From positions 1-9,523 of the forward strand of contig CAMBPA010000029.1 of assembly GCA_945869355.1 (NCBI GenBank): DNA of 9,523 bases. The letters are read 5' to 3'. Positions 1-7,144 of the stretch are shown piece by piece. The notes under the pieces were generated by a model, which had not been told where the DNA came from, made no database searches, and worked only from the letters and a program-made list of their open reading frames with translations. Within the stretch, counting starts at the first letter, position 1; each line of letters opens with the position of its first letter. Origin of the DNA: Bordetella parapertussis. Lineage in GTDB: Bacteria; Pseudomonadota; Gammaproteobacteria; Burkholderiales; Burkholderiaceae_B. The translations under genes and the position numbers were made by a program.

Positions 1-327
1 GGCAAAGTATTGCCGAATCAAAATGGTGCGCCCGTACGTATGGGCGTGCCCTGGAAGTATGGCTTCAAGTCGGTGAAGTCGATCATCTCTATCCGCTTGC
101 TTGAAAAACAGCCTGTCGGAAGCTGGGAGCGCTCGCAGCCTTCCGAGTACGGCTTTTATTCGAACGTGAACCCTGAAGTCAGTCATCCTCGCTGGAGTCA
201 GGCGACGGAGCGTCGGATTGGCGAAGACGGTGTGTTTAGTCCCAAGCGTAAAACGCTGATGCTCAATGGCTATGCCAACGAAGTGGGTTCGCTCTACACG
301 GGTCTGGATTTGCGCAAGAACTATTGA
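1..327 (+). CDS. msrP: Protein-methionine-sulfoxide reductase catalytic subunit MsrP, C-terminal part (5' truncated by window edge)
   Basis: This is the last 108 codons of a gene whose start lies outside the window; reading frame 1 is open from base 1 to TGA at 325-327. The protein resembles the C-terminal part of MsrP (YedY): a PWKYGFKS segment, SIISIRL, then [22 protein letters not shown] and a final [15 protein letters not shown] tail, all typical of the family. MsrP is a Tat-exported, periplasmic molybdopterin enzyme that reduces methionine sulfoxide in envelope proteins; the Tat signal and the Mo-ligand cysteine would lie in the missing part. It overlaps msrQ, which encodes its membrane electron donor, and this supports the assignment. 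The visible part shows no frameshift or other damage. Confidence 0.95.
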   Translation, partial: GKVLPNQNGAPVRMGVPWKYGFKSVKSIISIRLLEKQPVGSWERSQPSEYGFYSNVNPEVSHPRWSQATERRIGEDGVFSPKRKTLMLNGYANEVGSLYTGLDLRKNY

Positions 328-953
328 GAACAGGTTTGAAGACATTTAGCTCGCGCGAGATCGATCGTTGCAAGCCTTTGCTGTTTGTCTTCGGCTTGTA
401 TCCCTTGCTGCGCTGGGTCTGGCTCGGTGTGCAAAATGACTTAACGGCAAACCCCACTGAATTTCTCACCCGGTCTTCCGGGACGTGGACCTTGGTATGT
501 TTGTTGTTGACGCTTGCGATTTCCCCGGTGCGACAAGCGATTAAACAACCCGCTTTCGTGCGCTTGCGCCGCATGTGCGGCTTGTTCACCTTCTTCTATG
601 CTGTACTGCATGCCCTCAGCTGGGCGTGGTGGGATCAGGGCTTTATAGTCGACGATATGCTTGTGGATATATGGAAGCGGCCGTTCATTCTGGTGGGTGT
701 AGCCGCTTTTTTAACCATGAGTCTGCTGGCCGTGACATCCACGCAAGGGTGGATGCGTCGCTTGGGGAGCAAGTGGCAACGTTTGCACCAAGCGATTTAT
801 TTGATTGGTAGCTTGGCGATTTTGCATTATTGGTGGCACAAAGCGAGCAAGAACGATCTGCAGACCGTCATGATTTACGCCGCTGTGCTTGCTGCCTTAT
901 TGCTGTGGCGGCTCGTGCGTTGGCGTATCGCGCAATCACGCACCCGCGCTTAA
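324..953 (+). CDS. msrQ: Haem-binding membrane subunit MsrQ of the methionine sulfoxide reductase system
   Basis: A 209-residue, strongly hydrophobic protein of the MsrQ (YedZ) family in the ferric-reductase-like transmembrane superfamily. It passes electrons from the respiratory chain through haem to periplasmic MsrP. About six membrane segments are visible (roughly residues 18-36, 55-67, 84-103, 120-138, 153-170 and 182-198). Histidines H96, H155 and H168 match the conserved haem-region histidines; the last two are 13 residues apart, as in the E. coli protein. Family-like stretches include ISPVR (66-70), [11 protein letters not shown] and WQRLHQ. The proposed start is a TTG that overlaps the msrP stop (TTGA), so the two are probably translationally coupled. 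There is no strong Shine-Dalgarno, and a second TTG at 336 is possible. Its TAA stop overlaps that of the convergent amidase gene. Confidence 0.93.
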   Translation: MRTGLKTFSSREIDRCKPLLFVFGLYPLLRWVWLGVQNDLTANPTEFLTRSSGTWTLVCLLLTLAISPVRQAIKQPAFVRLRRMCGLFTFFYAVLHALSWAWWDQGFIVDDMLVDIWKRPFILVGVAAFLTMSLLAVTSTQGWMRRLGSKWQRLHQAIYLIGSLAILHYWWHKASKNDLQTVMIYAAVLAALLLWRLVRWRIAQSRTRA

Positions 954-1783
954 AGGCCGGAGCCGGAAGTAGGCAACGCCTGTAGGCGTGCGGCCGTTTG
1001 CGCGTCAGGCTTGCCTGTCACTAACTCTGGTCGATAGTGCGCTTGAAAGGCCGCGATCACCGCTAGCGTTTTTTGATCAAAGTAGCCGGTCTCGGGGACT
1101 GCGTAACCGACACGCTTGAGTTGTTGTTGGAACCAGCCAGCGTCCGGCGGCCCATTGCGGACAAAATCAGCTTGGTATTTGGCAGCGAGCGCTTCATCGA
1201 ACCAGCGCCCCAGGCCGAGCTGTGCAAGTTTTTTCCATGGGAATGACGGACCGGGATCCACTTTTCTACCTGGTGCCACGTCGCTATGACCCACAATATT
1301 TTCTGGCAAGACGCTGTGACGTTTGGCGACATCGCGTGTGAGCGCAGCAACCACTGCGATCTGTGCGTCAGGGTAGGGCTGCCCGTTCTCACCCTTGTCA
1401 TTCGGTTGCCAACCCGGATGCACGATCTCGATACCAATGGAGCGCTGATTGACAAAGGTGCGTCCGTACCAGCTGCTTTCTCCGGCATGCCACGCGTTAC
1501 GGTCTTCGTTCACCAGTCGATAGACCACGGGTTTGGCGTCATCGGACACAACGTAATGTGCGCTGACGTCACGATTGGTGAGCGTCATGAGTGCACTGGG
1601 CTTTGTCGAGGCGGTGTAGTGCAGCACGATGATATCGACGCGGCTATTTTGTCCACGGGACTTCATGGTTTCATCAATGCTGTACGGCCCGCCTGATTGC
1701 TGAGACGCACAGCCTGCCAAGATGCTGAGCAATGCAACCAAAATCACCCGCAATGCAATGCGTGGCGTCAATACGGCAATCAT
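950..1783 (-). CDS. amiD: N-acetylmuramoyl-L-alanine amidase, AmiD-like lipoprotein with a peptidoglycan-binding domain
   Basis: A 277-residue zinc amidase of the Amidase_2 (AmpD/AmiD) family, which cleaves the bond between N-acetylmuramic acid and L-alanine of the stem peptide in cell-wall fragments. Residues 7-24 form a lipoprotein signal with lipobox LAGC and cysteine C25, so it is probably anchored in the outer membrane facing the periplasm, like E. coli AmiD (276 residues). Likely zinc ligands are H55 (VLHYT), H166 (VGHSDVAPG) and D176; E119 (IGIEIVH) and K174 fit the catalytic glutamate and lysine. The C-terminal region (about 215-270) resembles PG_binding_1. The ATG overlaps the stop of the upstream methyltransferase gene (ATGA), so it is the last gene of a leftward operon. 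A cytoplasmic AmpD is less likely because of the lipobox and the extra domain. Confidence 0.92.
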   Translation of the reverse strand: MIAVLTPRIALRVILVALLSILAGCASQQSGGPYSIDETMKSRGQNSRVDIIVLHYTASTKPSALMTLTNRDVSAHYVVSDDAKPVVYRLVNEDRNAWHAGESSWYGRTFVNQRSIGIEIVHPGWQPNDKGENGQPYPDAQIAVVAALTRDVAKRHSVLPENIVGHSDVAPGRKVDPGPSFPWKKLAQLGLGRWFDEALAAKYQADFVRNGPPDAGWFQQQLKRVGYAVPETGYFDQKTLAVIAAFQAHYRPELVTGKPDAQTAARLQALPTSGSGL

Positions 1784-2526
1784 GCAGCCGCCTGAAACAG
1801 AAAGAGAGTCGGGAATTTATCGAGCTGCGGGACCGACTGGTTTTTCCATTGCGCGACGTTTAAGGTGCGGACCCATTCATCGGGAGTTGTGAGTGCACGC
1901 GCAACGCACAGACGTGTATTGCCGTTTAAGTGCTCAATCAAGCTGGTGAACATGGCTTGATTGCGATAAGGGGTTTCAATCAGCATCTGCGTTTGATGTT
2001 GCTTGGATGAGAAGAGTTCCCATGCTTTGAGTTGTTTGGTGCGTTCGCCGGCATCTACCGGCGCATAACCATGAAAAGCGAAGCGCTGCCCATCCAGTCC
2101 GCTGGCCATGAGTCCGAGCAAAATGGATGAAGGGCCCACCCAGGGCTTAACGGTGATGCCCCATTGATGCGCGATGGCGACCGCGCGCGCGCCGGGATCC
2201 GCCACGGCGGGGCACCCCGCCTCGGAGACTAAGCCGATCGATCCGCCGCTGCGCAGTGGTGTTAGCCAACCTTGCAATGTGGCGTCGTCTACGCGTGGGG
2301 TGAGTTCGTGAATCGTGATGTCTTGCAAAGGATGGGTGAGCGGAGTCAGTTTTAAAAACGCGCGTGCTGTTTTTGCGTTCTCTGCAATGTATGTGTTGAG
2401 TTGACCGGCTAGCGCTTGCGCCTCGTGTGGCAGCCAGTCGTTGATGGGCGCCTCACCCAAGCCAACAGGGATGAGGTGCAGCACACCGCCAGAGGCGACG
2501 GTGGTAGGGGTGGGTTCGGCAGGCAT
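1780..2526 (-). CDS. RsmI-like SAM-dependent methyltransferase (tetrapyrrole methylase fold), divergent paralogue
   Basis: A 248-residue protein of the RsmI/tetrapyrrole methylase superfamily. Matching landmarks are LHLIPVGLG (16-24), LVSEAGCPAVADPG (99-112; RsmI has LVSDAGTP..NDPG), VGPSSILLGLMASGL (130-144), FHGYAPVDAGER (151-161), MLIETPYR (181-188) and ARALTTPDEW (209-218). RsmI methylates the 2'-O of C1402 in 16S rRNA. Here the RsmI AEDTRHT block is replaced by an unrelated-looking AENAKTA (48-54), and the protein is shorter than RsmI (about 286 residues), ending soon after the fold. A true rsmI is therefore probably elsewhere in the genome, and the substrate of this enzyme is uncertain. 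It lies 6 nt after the maf stop; an AAGG on the coding strand overlapping the end of maf can serve as ribosome binding site. It overlaps the amidase start by ATGA. Confidence 0.85.
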   Translation of the reverse strand: MPAEPTPTTVASGGVLHLIPVGLGEAPINDWLPHEAQALAGQLNTYIAENAKTARAFLKLTPLTHPLQDITIHELTPRVDDATLQGWLTPLRSGGSIGLVSEAGCPAVADPGARAVAIAHQWGITVKPWVGPSSILLGLMASGLDGQRFAFHGYAPVDAGERTKQLKAWELFSSKQHQTQMLIETPYRNQAMFTSLIEHLNGNTRLCVARALTTPDEWVRTLNVAQWKNQSVPQLDKFPTLFLFQAAA

Positions 2527-2532
2527 ATGCTT

Positions 2533-3126
2533 TTATACCTTGGCGTGTTCGAGTGGGTCGAGTCCGACTTCGCAGAGCATGCGTGTCAGTGCAATCAAGG
2601 GCAGCCCGATAATGGCAGTGGGGTCGCTGCTATCCATACGTTCCATCAAGGCGATACCTAGACATTCGGCTTTAGCGCTGCCTGCGGTATCGCTCGGTTG
2701 ATCGATTTGCACGTAGCGTTGGATCGCGCTTGCGGTGAGTGGGCGAAAGACACAGGTTGTCGGCACATCCATACTTTTGCAGTAGCCTGGCCCGCGCAAC
2801 ACCGTGAGCGCGCTGTGAAAAACCACTGTTTGGCCTGAAAGCCTGGCGAGTTGCTGCGCCGCAGCACTGAGGCTTCCGGGCTTGCCGATAATCTGACCCG
2901 CCAGCGATGCGGCTTGATCGGCTCCGATCACAATCGCGTCAGGATGCTGCTGCGCGACGGTTTGCGCCTTCAAAACCGACAAACGCAAGGCCAGTGCTGA
3001 GACCGTTTCACCCGGTTTCGGTGACTCATCGACTTCTGGTGAGATACAGGAAAAAGGAATTTTTAGTCTTGACAATAATTCTCGCCGATAAATAGAGCTT
3101 GAGGCGAGGATAAGAGGTGGGGTCAC
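2533..3126 (-). CDS. yceF: Maf-family nucleotide pyrophosphatase, YceF type (7-methyl-GTP pyrophosphatase)
   Basis: A Maf/HAM1-fold nucleotide pyrophosphatase, 197 residues from the GTG start chosen here (E. coli YceF has 194). YceF-type Maf proteins hydrolyse m7GTP and related modified nucleotides to monophosphates, a nucleotide-pool cleaning role in the cytoplasm. Visible motifs are LILASSSIYRREL (5-17), PEVDESP (30-36), the catalytic-Asp region IGADQAASLAG (67-77, with D70 and the Gln that marks the YceF subgroup), IGKPG (80-84), AGSAKAECLGI (148-158) and IGLPLIAL (173-180). The frame is open further upstream to a TTG at 3168, which would add 14 residues with no family similarity; the GTG at 3126 puts LILAS at the usual distance from the N-terminus. 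Neither start has a clear Shine-Dalgarno. It is divergent from yceD, as in many proteobacteria. Confidence 0.93.
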   Translation of the reverse strand: MTPPLILASSSIYRRELLSRLKIPFSCISPEVDESPKPGETVSALALRLSVLKAQTVAQQHPDAIVIGADQAASLAGQIIGKPGSLSAAAQQLARLSGQTVVFHSALTVLRGPGYCKSMDVPTTCVFRPLTASAIQRYVQIDQPSDTAGSAKAECLGIALMERMDSSDPTAIIGLPLIALTRMLCEVGLDPLEHAKV

Positions 3127-3150
3127 AGTGGATTTTCGTGAAGGTGAAAA

Positions 3151-3180
3151 TTGACGATCTAGGCACAAACACGTTATTAT
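3151..3180 (+). promoter_or_regulatory. Probable sigma70-type promoter for yceD-rpmF-plsX-fab
   Basis: TTGACG at 3151-3156 (5 of 6 to TTGACA) and TATTAT at 3175-3180 (5 of 6 to TATAAT) are separated by 18 bases. Transcription would begin near 3187, giving a leader of about 30 bases before the yceD ATG. Its position in the divergent gap favours it as the main promoter of the rightward operon. It overlaps the upstream TTG version of maf, which is a further mild reason to prefer the shorter maf start. Inferred from sequence only. Confidence 0.6.
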
Positions 3181-3215
3181 CTCTTGCTTTGCTGCTTTTT
3201 TGCTGCGGGGCTTGC

Positions 3216-3806
3216 ATGTCTGTTAATCCGGAGTTCCGGCTGTCCGTGCCACCGGTTGTGGATGCGTTTGATTTTGCACGCCGTGGGCAGGTCGTTGGGG
3301 GTGCGTTTAGCATCCATCGCCTACAGCGCTTGCTCGAAGGCTTAGCAGAGCAGCCTATAGGCGAAGTCACTGAGCTTTCTGTGGCACCTGCCTTGCCTGG
3401 AGTGGTGCGCTATGCCATCCAGGGGCGGGTCACCAAAGATGACAAATCGCAGTTAGTCTTGCAGGTTCAGGCAAATTTAGTACTAGAGTGTCAGCGTTGT
3501 TTAGGACCGCTGATTCTTCCAATAGATCGCACAACAGTGTTTGAATTGGTGCGGCGCGAGTCAGATCTCTCGGACGATGAGCCCGATGAAGACGATCTCG
3601 ATGCCCCAGAGCAAATCGTGGGGTCGCCCAAGTTTGACTTGTGTGAATTGTTAGAAGATGAACTTATTTTAGAAGTGCCCTACGTGCCGCGCCACACTGA
3701 GTGTCCGGAATCGGCGGAATTAGATGCGCAGGCAGATGAAGTCGCCAGTAGAGAAGAGCCCCCTTCACCCTTTGCGGTGCTGGGTCATCTAAAAAAAGGT
3801 AAGTAG
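3216..3806 (+). CDS. yceD: YceD/DUF177 family protein (23S rRNA accumulation protein)
   Basis: A 196-residue, acidic DUF177 protein. The family is encoded next to rpmF in most bacteria; in E. coli and plants members are linked to 23S rRNA accumulation, but the mechanism is not settled. Family features seen are LECQRCLGPL (90-99, with the conserved CxxC), a very acidic linker (about 115-132), the EDELILEVPYVPRH block (147-160), C163, and the C-terminal SPFAVLGHLKKGK. I chose ATG 3216 (MSVNPEF) because it gives a family-like N-terminus with VDAFDFARRG at 15-24 and follows the predicted promoter. The frame is open upstream to 3117, but that extension would read through the promoter and a cysteine-rich hydrophobic stretch unlike the family. 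The ribosome binding site is weak (GGGG, 3207-3210). The stop lies 49 nt before rpmF. Confidence 0.92.
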   Translation: MSVNPEFRLSVPPVVDAFDFARRGQVVGGAFSIHRLQRLLEGLAEQPIGEVTELSVAPALPGVVRYAIQGRVTKDDKSQLVLQVQANLVLECQRCLGPLILPIDRTTVFELVRRESDLSDDEPDEDDLDAPEQIVGSPKFDLCELLEDELILEVPYVPRHTECPESAELDAQADEVASREEPPSPFAVLGHLKKGK

Positions 3807-3827
3807 TTGTTTTTAAGATGGTTGGCG

Positions 3828-3833
3828 TACAAT
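3828..3833 (+). promoter_or_regulatory. Possible internal promoter -10 element before rpmF
   Basis: TACAAT (5 of 6 to TATAAT) lies in the yceD-rpmF gap, 22 bases before the rpmF ATG, with TTGTTT at 3807-3812 as the best -35 candidate at a short 15-base spacing. Start of transcription would be near 3840, just before the Shine-Dalgarno. The core and its downstream bases closely match those before acpP. The weak -35 keeps confidence low. Confidence 0.4.
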
Positions 3834-3855
3834 TCGTCGATCCACAGGAGTTGTC

Positions 3856-4038
3856 ATGGCTGTTCAGCAAAACAAAAAATCCCCGTCCAAGCGCGGTATG
3901 CATCGTTCGCACGACTTTATCGTCAACCCGTCGACGGCTGTAGAGCCCACCACGGGTGAGCAACATCTGCGTCACCACATCAGCCCAACGGGCTTCTATC
4001 GTGGTCGCAAAGTTCTCAAGACCAAGACTGACGAATAA
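3856..4038 (+). CDS. rpmF: 50S ribosomal protein L32
   Basis: A 60-residue basic protein with the L32 signature: [20 protein letters not shown] at the start and [15 protein letters not shown] near the C-terminus (41-55). L32 is a component of the large ribosomal subunit near the peptidyl transferase region. No zinc-binding cysteines are present, so it is the cysteine-less form usual in proteobacteria. The ATG follows a strong AGGAG Shine-Dalgarno (3846-3850) with a 5-base spacer. It lies between yceD and plsX, the classical arrangement that ties ribosome output to lipid synthesis genes. A putative promoter just upstream may give it extra, growth-linked transcription. Confidence 0.98.
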   Translation: MAVQQNKKSPSKRGMHRSHDFIVNPSTAVEPTTGEQHLRHHISPTGFYRGRKVLKTKTDE

Positions 4039-4086
4039 TCGCGGTTGACGGGCTTACCTCGTCCAAGCGCTGCGTCGCACTGACAC

Positions 4087-5157
4087 GTGGCTTCCGTCAT
4101 TCGCATCGCGATCGATTGCATGGGCGGTGACTCGGGTATCCCCGTCACAGTGCCTGCCGCGTTCGCTTTCGCGCAACGCTTTCCCGACACACAGTTGCTG
4201 CTCGTGGGTTTGCCCCACGAACTTGCACAGGCCGTGGACGCTGCAAGAAAAGATTTCCCCAACCTTGCTGCGGCAAGGTTCCCCATCATCGCCGCCTCTG
4301 AGGTGGTCACGATGGGCGACTCAGTTGAAGTCGCTCTGCGTCGTAAAAAAGACTCTTCAATGCGCGTCGCGGCCCAGACCGTCAAAGATGGTCTGGCCGA
4401 TGCGTGCATCTCTGCAGGCAATACGGGTGCGTGGATGGCGATCTCGCGCTATGTTCTCAAAACACTTAATGGGATTGATCGGCCCGCCATTGCAGCGGCC
4501 TTGCCTAACCAGCAGGGTGGGGCAACGACTATGTTGGATCTCGGTGCCAACGTTGACTGCACGGCCGAACACTTGTTGCAGTTTGCCCTGATGGGAGCCG
4601 CGTTGGCGCAATTGGGTATCGAGGGGCGCTCGCCTTCGGTTGGGTTGCTTAATATTGGCGAAGAGCTGATCAAGGGTAATGAGGTCGTCAAACAGGCTGC
4701 CGATTTATTGCGCCAAAGCACTTTGAATTTCTACGGAAACGTGGAAGGTGACGATATTTATAAAGGCACGGTAGACGTCGTCGTGTGCGATGGCTTTGTG
4801 GGCAACGTCGCACTCAAGGCTTCCGAAGGACTGGCGCGTATGATGTCCATCATCGTCCGTGAAGAGTTCAACCGCTCTTGGTTTACAAAACTCATTGGTC
4901 TGATCGCGATGCCTGTGCTCAACCGTTTTCGTAAGCGTGTGGATAATCGACAATACAATGGCGCGACCTTGCTCGGTTTGCGCGGTGTGGTGATTAAGAG
5001 CCACGGCTCTGCTGACCAAGTTGCCTTTGGTTTTGCCCTAGAGCGCGCGAGACAGGCTGTGGCGAGCGGTCTGCTTGCACGCACGACTGAAGCGATTAAT
5101 CAATTAACCAAGAGTCAGGCAGATAACGGCCTGAAATCTTCCGGAGGCTCTGCATGA
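4087..5157 (+). CDS. plsX: Phosphate acyltransferase PlsX (acyl-ACP:phosphate transacylase)
   Basis: A 356-residue PlsX, the length usual for the family. The enzyme transfers fatty-acyl chains from acyl-ACP to orthophosphate, and the acyl-phosphate is then used by membrane PlsY to acylate glycerol-3-phosphate. It is a peripheral membrane/cytosolic protein. Conserved stretches are [11 protein letters not shown] (7-17), [10 protein letters not shown] (about 110-119), [37 protein letters not shown], and the [20 protein letters not shown] block. The start is GTG: an in-frame TGA at 4081-4083 leaves no room upstream, and the next in-frame ATG would remove the first half of the IAIDCMGGD motif. No Shine-Dalgarno is visible before it, which is unusual here. 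The gene begins 48 nt after rpmF, and its stop overlaps the fabH ATG (ATGA). Confidence 0.97.
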   Translation: MASVIRIAIDCMGGDSGIPVTVPAAFAFAQRFPDTQLLLVGLPHELAQAVDAARKDFPNLAAARFPIIAASEVVTMGDSVEVALRRKKDSSMRVAAQTVKDGLADACISAGNTGAWMAISRYVLKTLNGIDRPAIAAALPNQQGGATTMLDLGANVDCTAEHLLQFALMGAALAQLGIEGRSPSVGLLNIGEELIKGNEVVKQAADLLRQSTLNFYGNVEGDDIYKGTVDVVVCDGFVGNVALKASEGLARMMSIIVREEFNRSWFTKLIGLIAMPVLNRFRKRVDNRQYNGATLLGLRGVVIKSHGSADQVAFGFALERARQAVASGLLARTTEAINQLTKSQADNGLKSSGGSA

Positions 5158-6140
5158 CGCACGCTGTGCCATACGCGCGACTGATCGGTTCTGGTGGTTT
5201 CTTGCCACCGAGGTTAGTGAGTAATCAAGCGCTTGCGGCTGATCTTGCGACGCGTCAGATTGAAACCTCTGATGAGTGGATCCTTGAGCGCACCGGTATT
5301 CGACAGCGTTATCTTGCCGATAAAGGGATGACGACCAGTGCATTGGCAACCGAGGCAGCACGTCATGCGTTGGCGGATGCCGGCGTGCAAGCAAGCGATC
5401 TTGATTTAATAATTGTGGCCACCTCGACCCCAGATTTTGTGTTTCCAAGTACGGCGTGCCTCGTGCAAGCCAATCTCGGAAATAAAGGTGCAGCAGCCTT
5501 TGATGTTCAAGCGGTGTGTAGTGGTTTTGTGTACGCACTGACCGCCGCGGACAGTTTTATTCGGGCTGGGCGTGCGAAGTGTGCGCTGGTGATCGGGGCC
5601 GAAGTATTCTCGAGCATTCTTGACTGGAACGATCGCTCAACCTGTGTGTTGTTTGGTGATGGTGCGGGGGCCGTTGTACTCAAGGCCGATCAGGCGCCTG
5701 GCATTATTGAAGCCGAACTGAACGCAGATGGTAGCCAGATGAACATCCTTTGCGCTGCGGGTAACGTTGCCTTCGGTCAAGTGACGGGGGACCCGTTTTT
5801 GCGTATGGATGGTCAAGCGGTGTTCAAGCAGGCGGTCACGGTGCTTGATCGTTCAGCGCGCAGCGTTGTTCAGAAAGCGGGCTTGCAGTTGTCGGATATC
5901 GACTGGCTGATTCCGCATCAAGCGAATTTACGTATTCTGACGTTTCTCGCGCGTAAACTAGATATACCAAATGAAAAAGTTGTAGTGACGGTCGATCAGC
6001 ATGCCAATACCTCTGCCGCAAGCATTCCTCTTGCGCTAGATGTCGCCAGACGTGATGGGCGCATCAAGCCAGGCCACTTGGCCTTGTTACAAGGTGTGGG
6101 TGGCGGTTTTACCTGGGGTTCGGTGCTGTTGCGGCTATAA
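5154..6140 (+). CDS. fabH: Beta-ketoacyl-ACP synthase III (FabH)
   Basis: A 328-residue KAS III enzyme that condenses acetyl-CoA with malonyl-ACP to start type II fatty acid synthesis. The catalytic triad is in place: C122 in [10 protein letters not shown]255 in IPHQANLRI and N285 in [10 protein letters not shown]. Other landmarks are [15 protein letters not shown] (38-52), [16 protein letters not shown] (88-105), [11 protein letters not shown] (166-176) and the C-terminal [15 protein letters not shown]. The ATG overlaps the plsX stop (ATGA), with a strong GGAGG Shine-Dalgarno (5143-5147) six bases upstream, so expression is probably coupled to plsX. FabH is a known control point sensitive to acyl-ACP levels in other bacteria; no regulator site is visible here. 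A 51-nt gap separates it from fabD. Confidence 0.98.
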   Translation: MTHAVPYARLIGSGGFLPPRLVSNQALAADLATRQIETSDEWILERTGIRQRYLADKGMTTSALATEAARHALADAGVQASDLDLIIVATSTPDFVFPSTACLVQANLGNKGAAAFDVQAVCSGFVYALTAADSFIRAGRAKCALVIGAEVFSSILDWNDRSTCVLFGDGAGAVVLKADQAPGIIEAELNADGSQMNILCAAGNVAFGQVTGDPFLRMDGQAVFKQAVTVLDRSARSVVQKAGLQLSDIDWLIPHQANLRILTFLARKLDIPNEKVVVTVDQHANTSAASIPLALDVARRDGRIKPGHLALLQGVGGGFTWGSVLLRL

Positions 6141-6191
6141 CGTGTGTCGTGCCATTATTGATAAACAGATTTTTTACCCTCACAAAACATT

Positions 6192-7130
6192 ATGAAATTC
6201 GCATTCGTTTTTCCTGGGCAAGGTTCGCAAACAGTTGGCATGATGGATGCCTGGTCCGGTCATCCCGCGGCGATGGAAGTCATCAGGCAGGCTAGCACTG
6301 CGTTGGGCGAGGATCTTGGCGCTTTGATGGCGCAAGGTCCGGCCGAACAACTGAGTCTGACCACCAACACCCAGCCTGCGATGTTGACAGCAGGTGTGTC
6401 GATGTATGAGGCTTGGCGTGCCGCGGGTGGTCCACAGGCCGCCTTGATGGCTGGCCACAGCTTGGGTGAGTACGCAGCACTGACCGCTGCCGGCTCCTTG
6501 TCGCTTGCCGACGCTGTACGTATTGTGCGCATTCGCGCGAACGCGATGCAAGCTGCCGTGCCGGTTGGTACGGGAGCCATGGCGGCCGTGCTCGGTTTGG
6601 ATGATGAGGGGGTGCGTGCTGCATGTGCGGCGGCCTCTCAAGGTGAGGTCGTCGAGGCTGTCAATTTCAACGCGCCCTCGCAAGTCGTGATCGCAGGACA
6701 TGCGACGGCCGTTCAGCGCGCGATCGAGGCTGCGAAAGCGGCGGGTGCGAAGCGCGCCATGATCTTGCCGGTCTCTGCGCCGTTTCATTCGAGTTTGCTC
6801 AAGCCTGCAGCCGATGTCTTACAAGGCGCCTTGGCCAAGATCACTGTGGCGACGCCTTCGGTGCCCGTGATCAACAACGTAGACGTAAAAATTGAGCAAG
6901 ACCCTGCTGCGATTCGTGATGCGTTAGTTCGGCAAGCTTGGCATGCGGTGCGTTGGGTCGAGATCGTGCAGGCCATGCAAGCGCAGGGTATTACCCATAT
7001 CGTTGAGTGTGGCCCAGGCAAAGTATTGACTGGGATGGTCAAGCGCATCGATCCCAATATTGTCACGTTGTCGGTGACAGACCCTGAGTCCATGCAGGCT
7101 GCGCTTGATGCGTTAGCCTCGGCCGGTTAA
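6192..7130 (+). CDS. fabD: Malonyl-CoA:ACP transacylase (FabD)
   Basis: A 312-residue malonyl-CoA:ACP acyltransferase, close to the E. coli length (309). It loads malonyl groups onto AcpP to supply the elongating and initiating synthases. The oxyanion-hole glutamine Q10 (FPGQGSQ), nucleophile S90 in GHSLGEY, malonate-binding R115 (RIRANAMQ) and catalytic H199 (SAPFHSSL) are all visible, as is ECGPGKVLTG near the C-terminus. The ATG at 6192 aligns with family N-termini (MKFAFVFPGQGSQ). The 51-nt space after fabH has no good Shine-Dalgarno and is A/T-rich just before the start, unlike the fabH, fabG, acpP and fabF starts. The stop lies 14 nt before fabG. Confidence 0.98.
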   Translation: MKFAFVFPGQGSQTVGMMDAWSGHPAAMEVIRQASTALGEDLGALMAQGPAEQLSLTTNTQPAMLTAGVSMYEAWRAAGGPQAALMAGHSLGEYAALTAAGSLSLADAVRIVRIRANAMQAAVPVGTGAMAAVLGLDDEGVRAACAAASQGEVVEAVNFNAPSQVVIAGHATAVQRAIEAAKAAGAKRAMILPVSAPFHSSLLKPAADVLQGALAKITVATPSVPVINNVDVKIEQDPAAIRDALVRQAWHAVRWVEIVQAMQAQGITHIVECGPGKVLTGMVKRIDPNIVTLSVTDPESMQAALDALASAG

Positions 7131-7144
7131 CGTTGGAGCACACC

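Noticed and set aside
3117..3215. Longer yceD start giving an N-terminal hydrophobic extension
   Set aside because: The extension covers the predicted promoter and has no similarity to the family; ATG 3216 gives a family-like N-terminus.
4045..4072. TTGACG after rpmF as a -35 for a plsX promoter
   Set aside because: No -10-like hexamer lies 15-19 bases downstream; the sequence there is GC-rich.
6128..6163. Possible promoter at the end of fabH (TATAAC or CATTAT)
   Set aside because: The matching -35 positions (CTGGGG for TATAAC, TTGCGG for CATTAT) fit poorly, and no other signal supports a start here.
6180..6788. Long open frame on the - strand opposite fabD (202 codons), and similar ones opposite plsX, fabH and fabF
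   Set aside because: They lie antisense to clear, intact enzyme genes, show no family motifs, and have Arg/His/Ser-rich composition typical of shadow frames.
1..7028. 12-base repeat GGCAAAGTATTG at 1-12 and 7017-7028
   Set aside because: Both copies lie inside unrelated genes (msrP and fabD), each encoding GKVL; a single 12-mer match in 9.5 kb has no other support and is probably chance.
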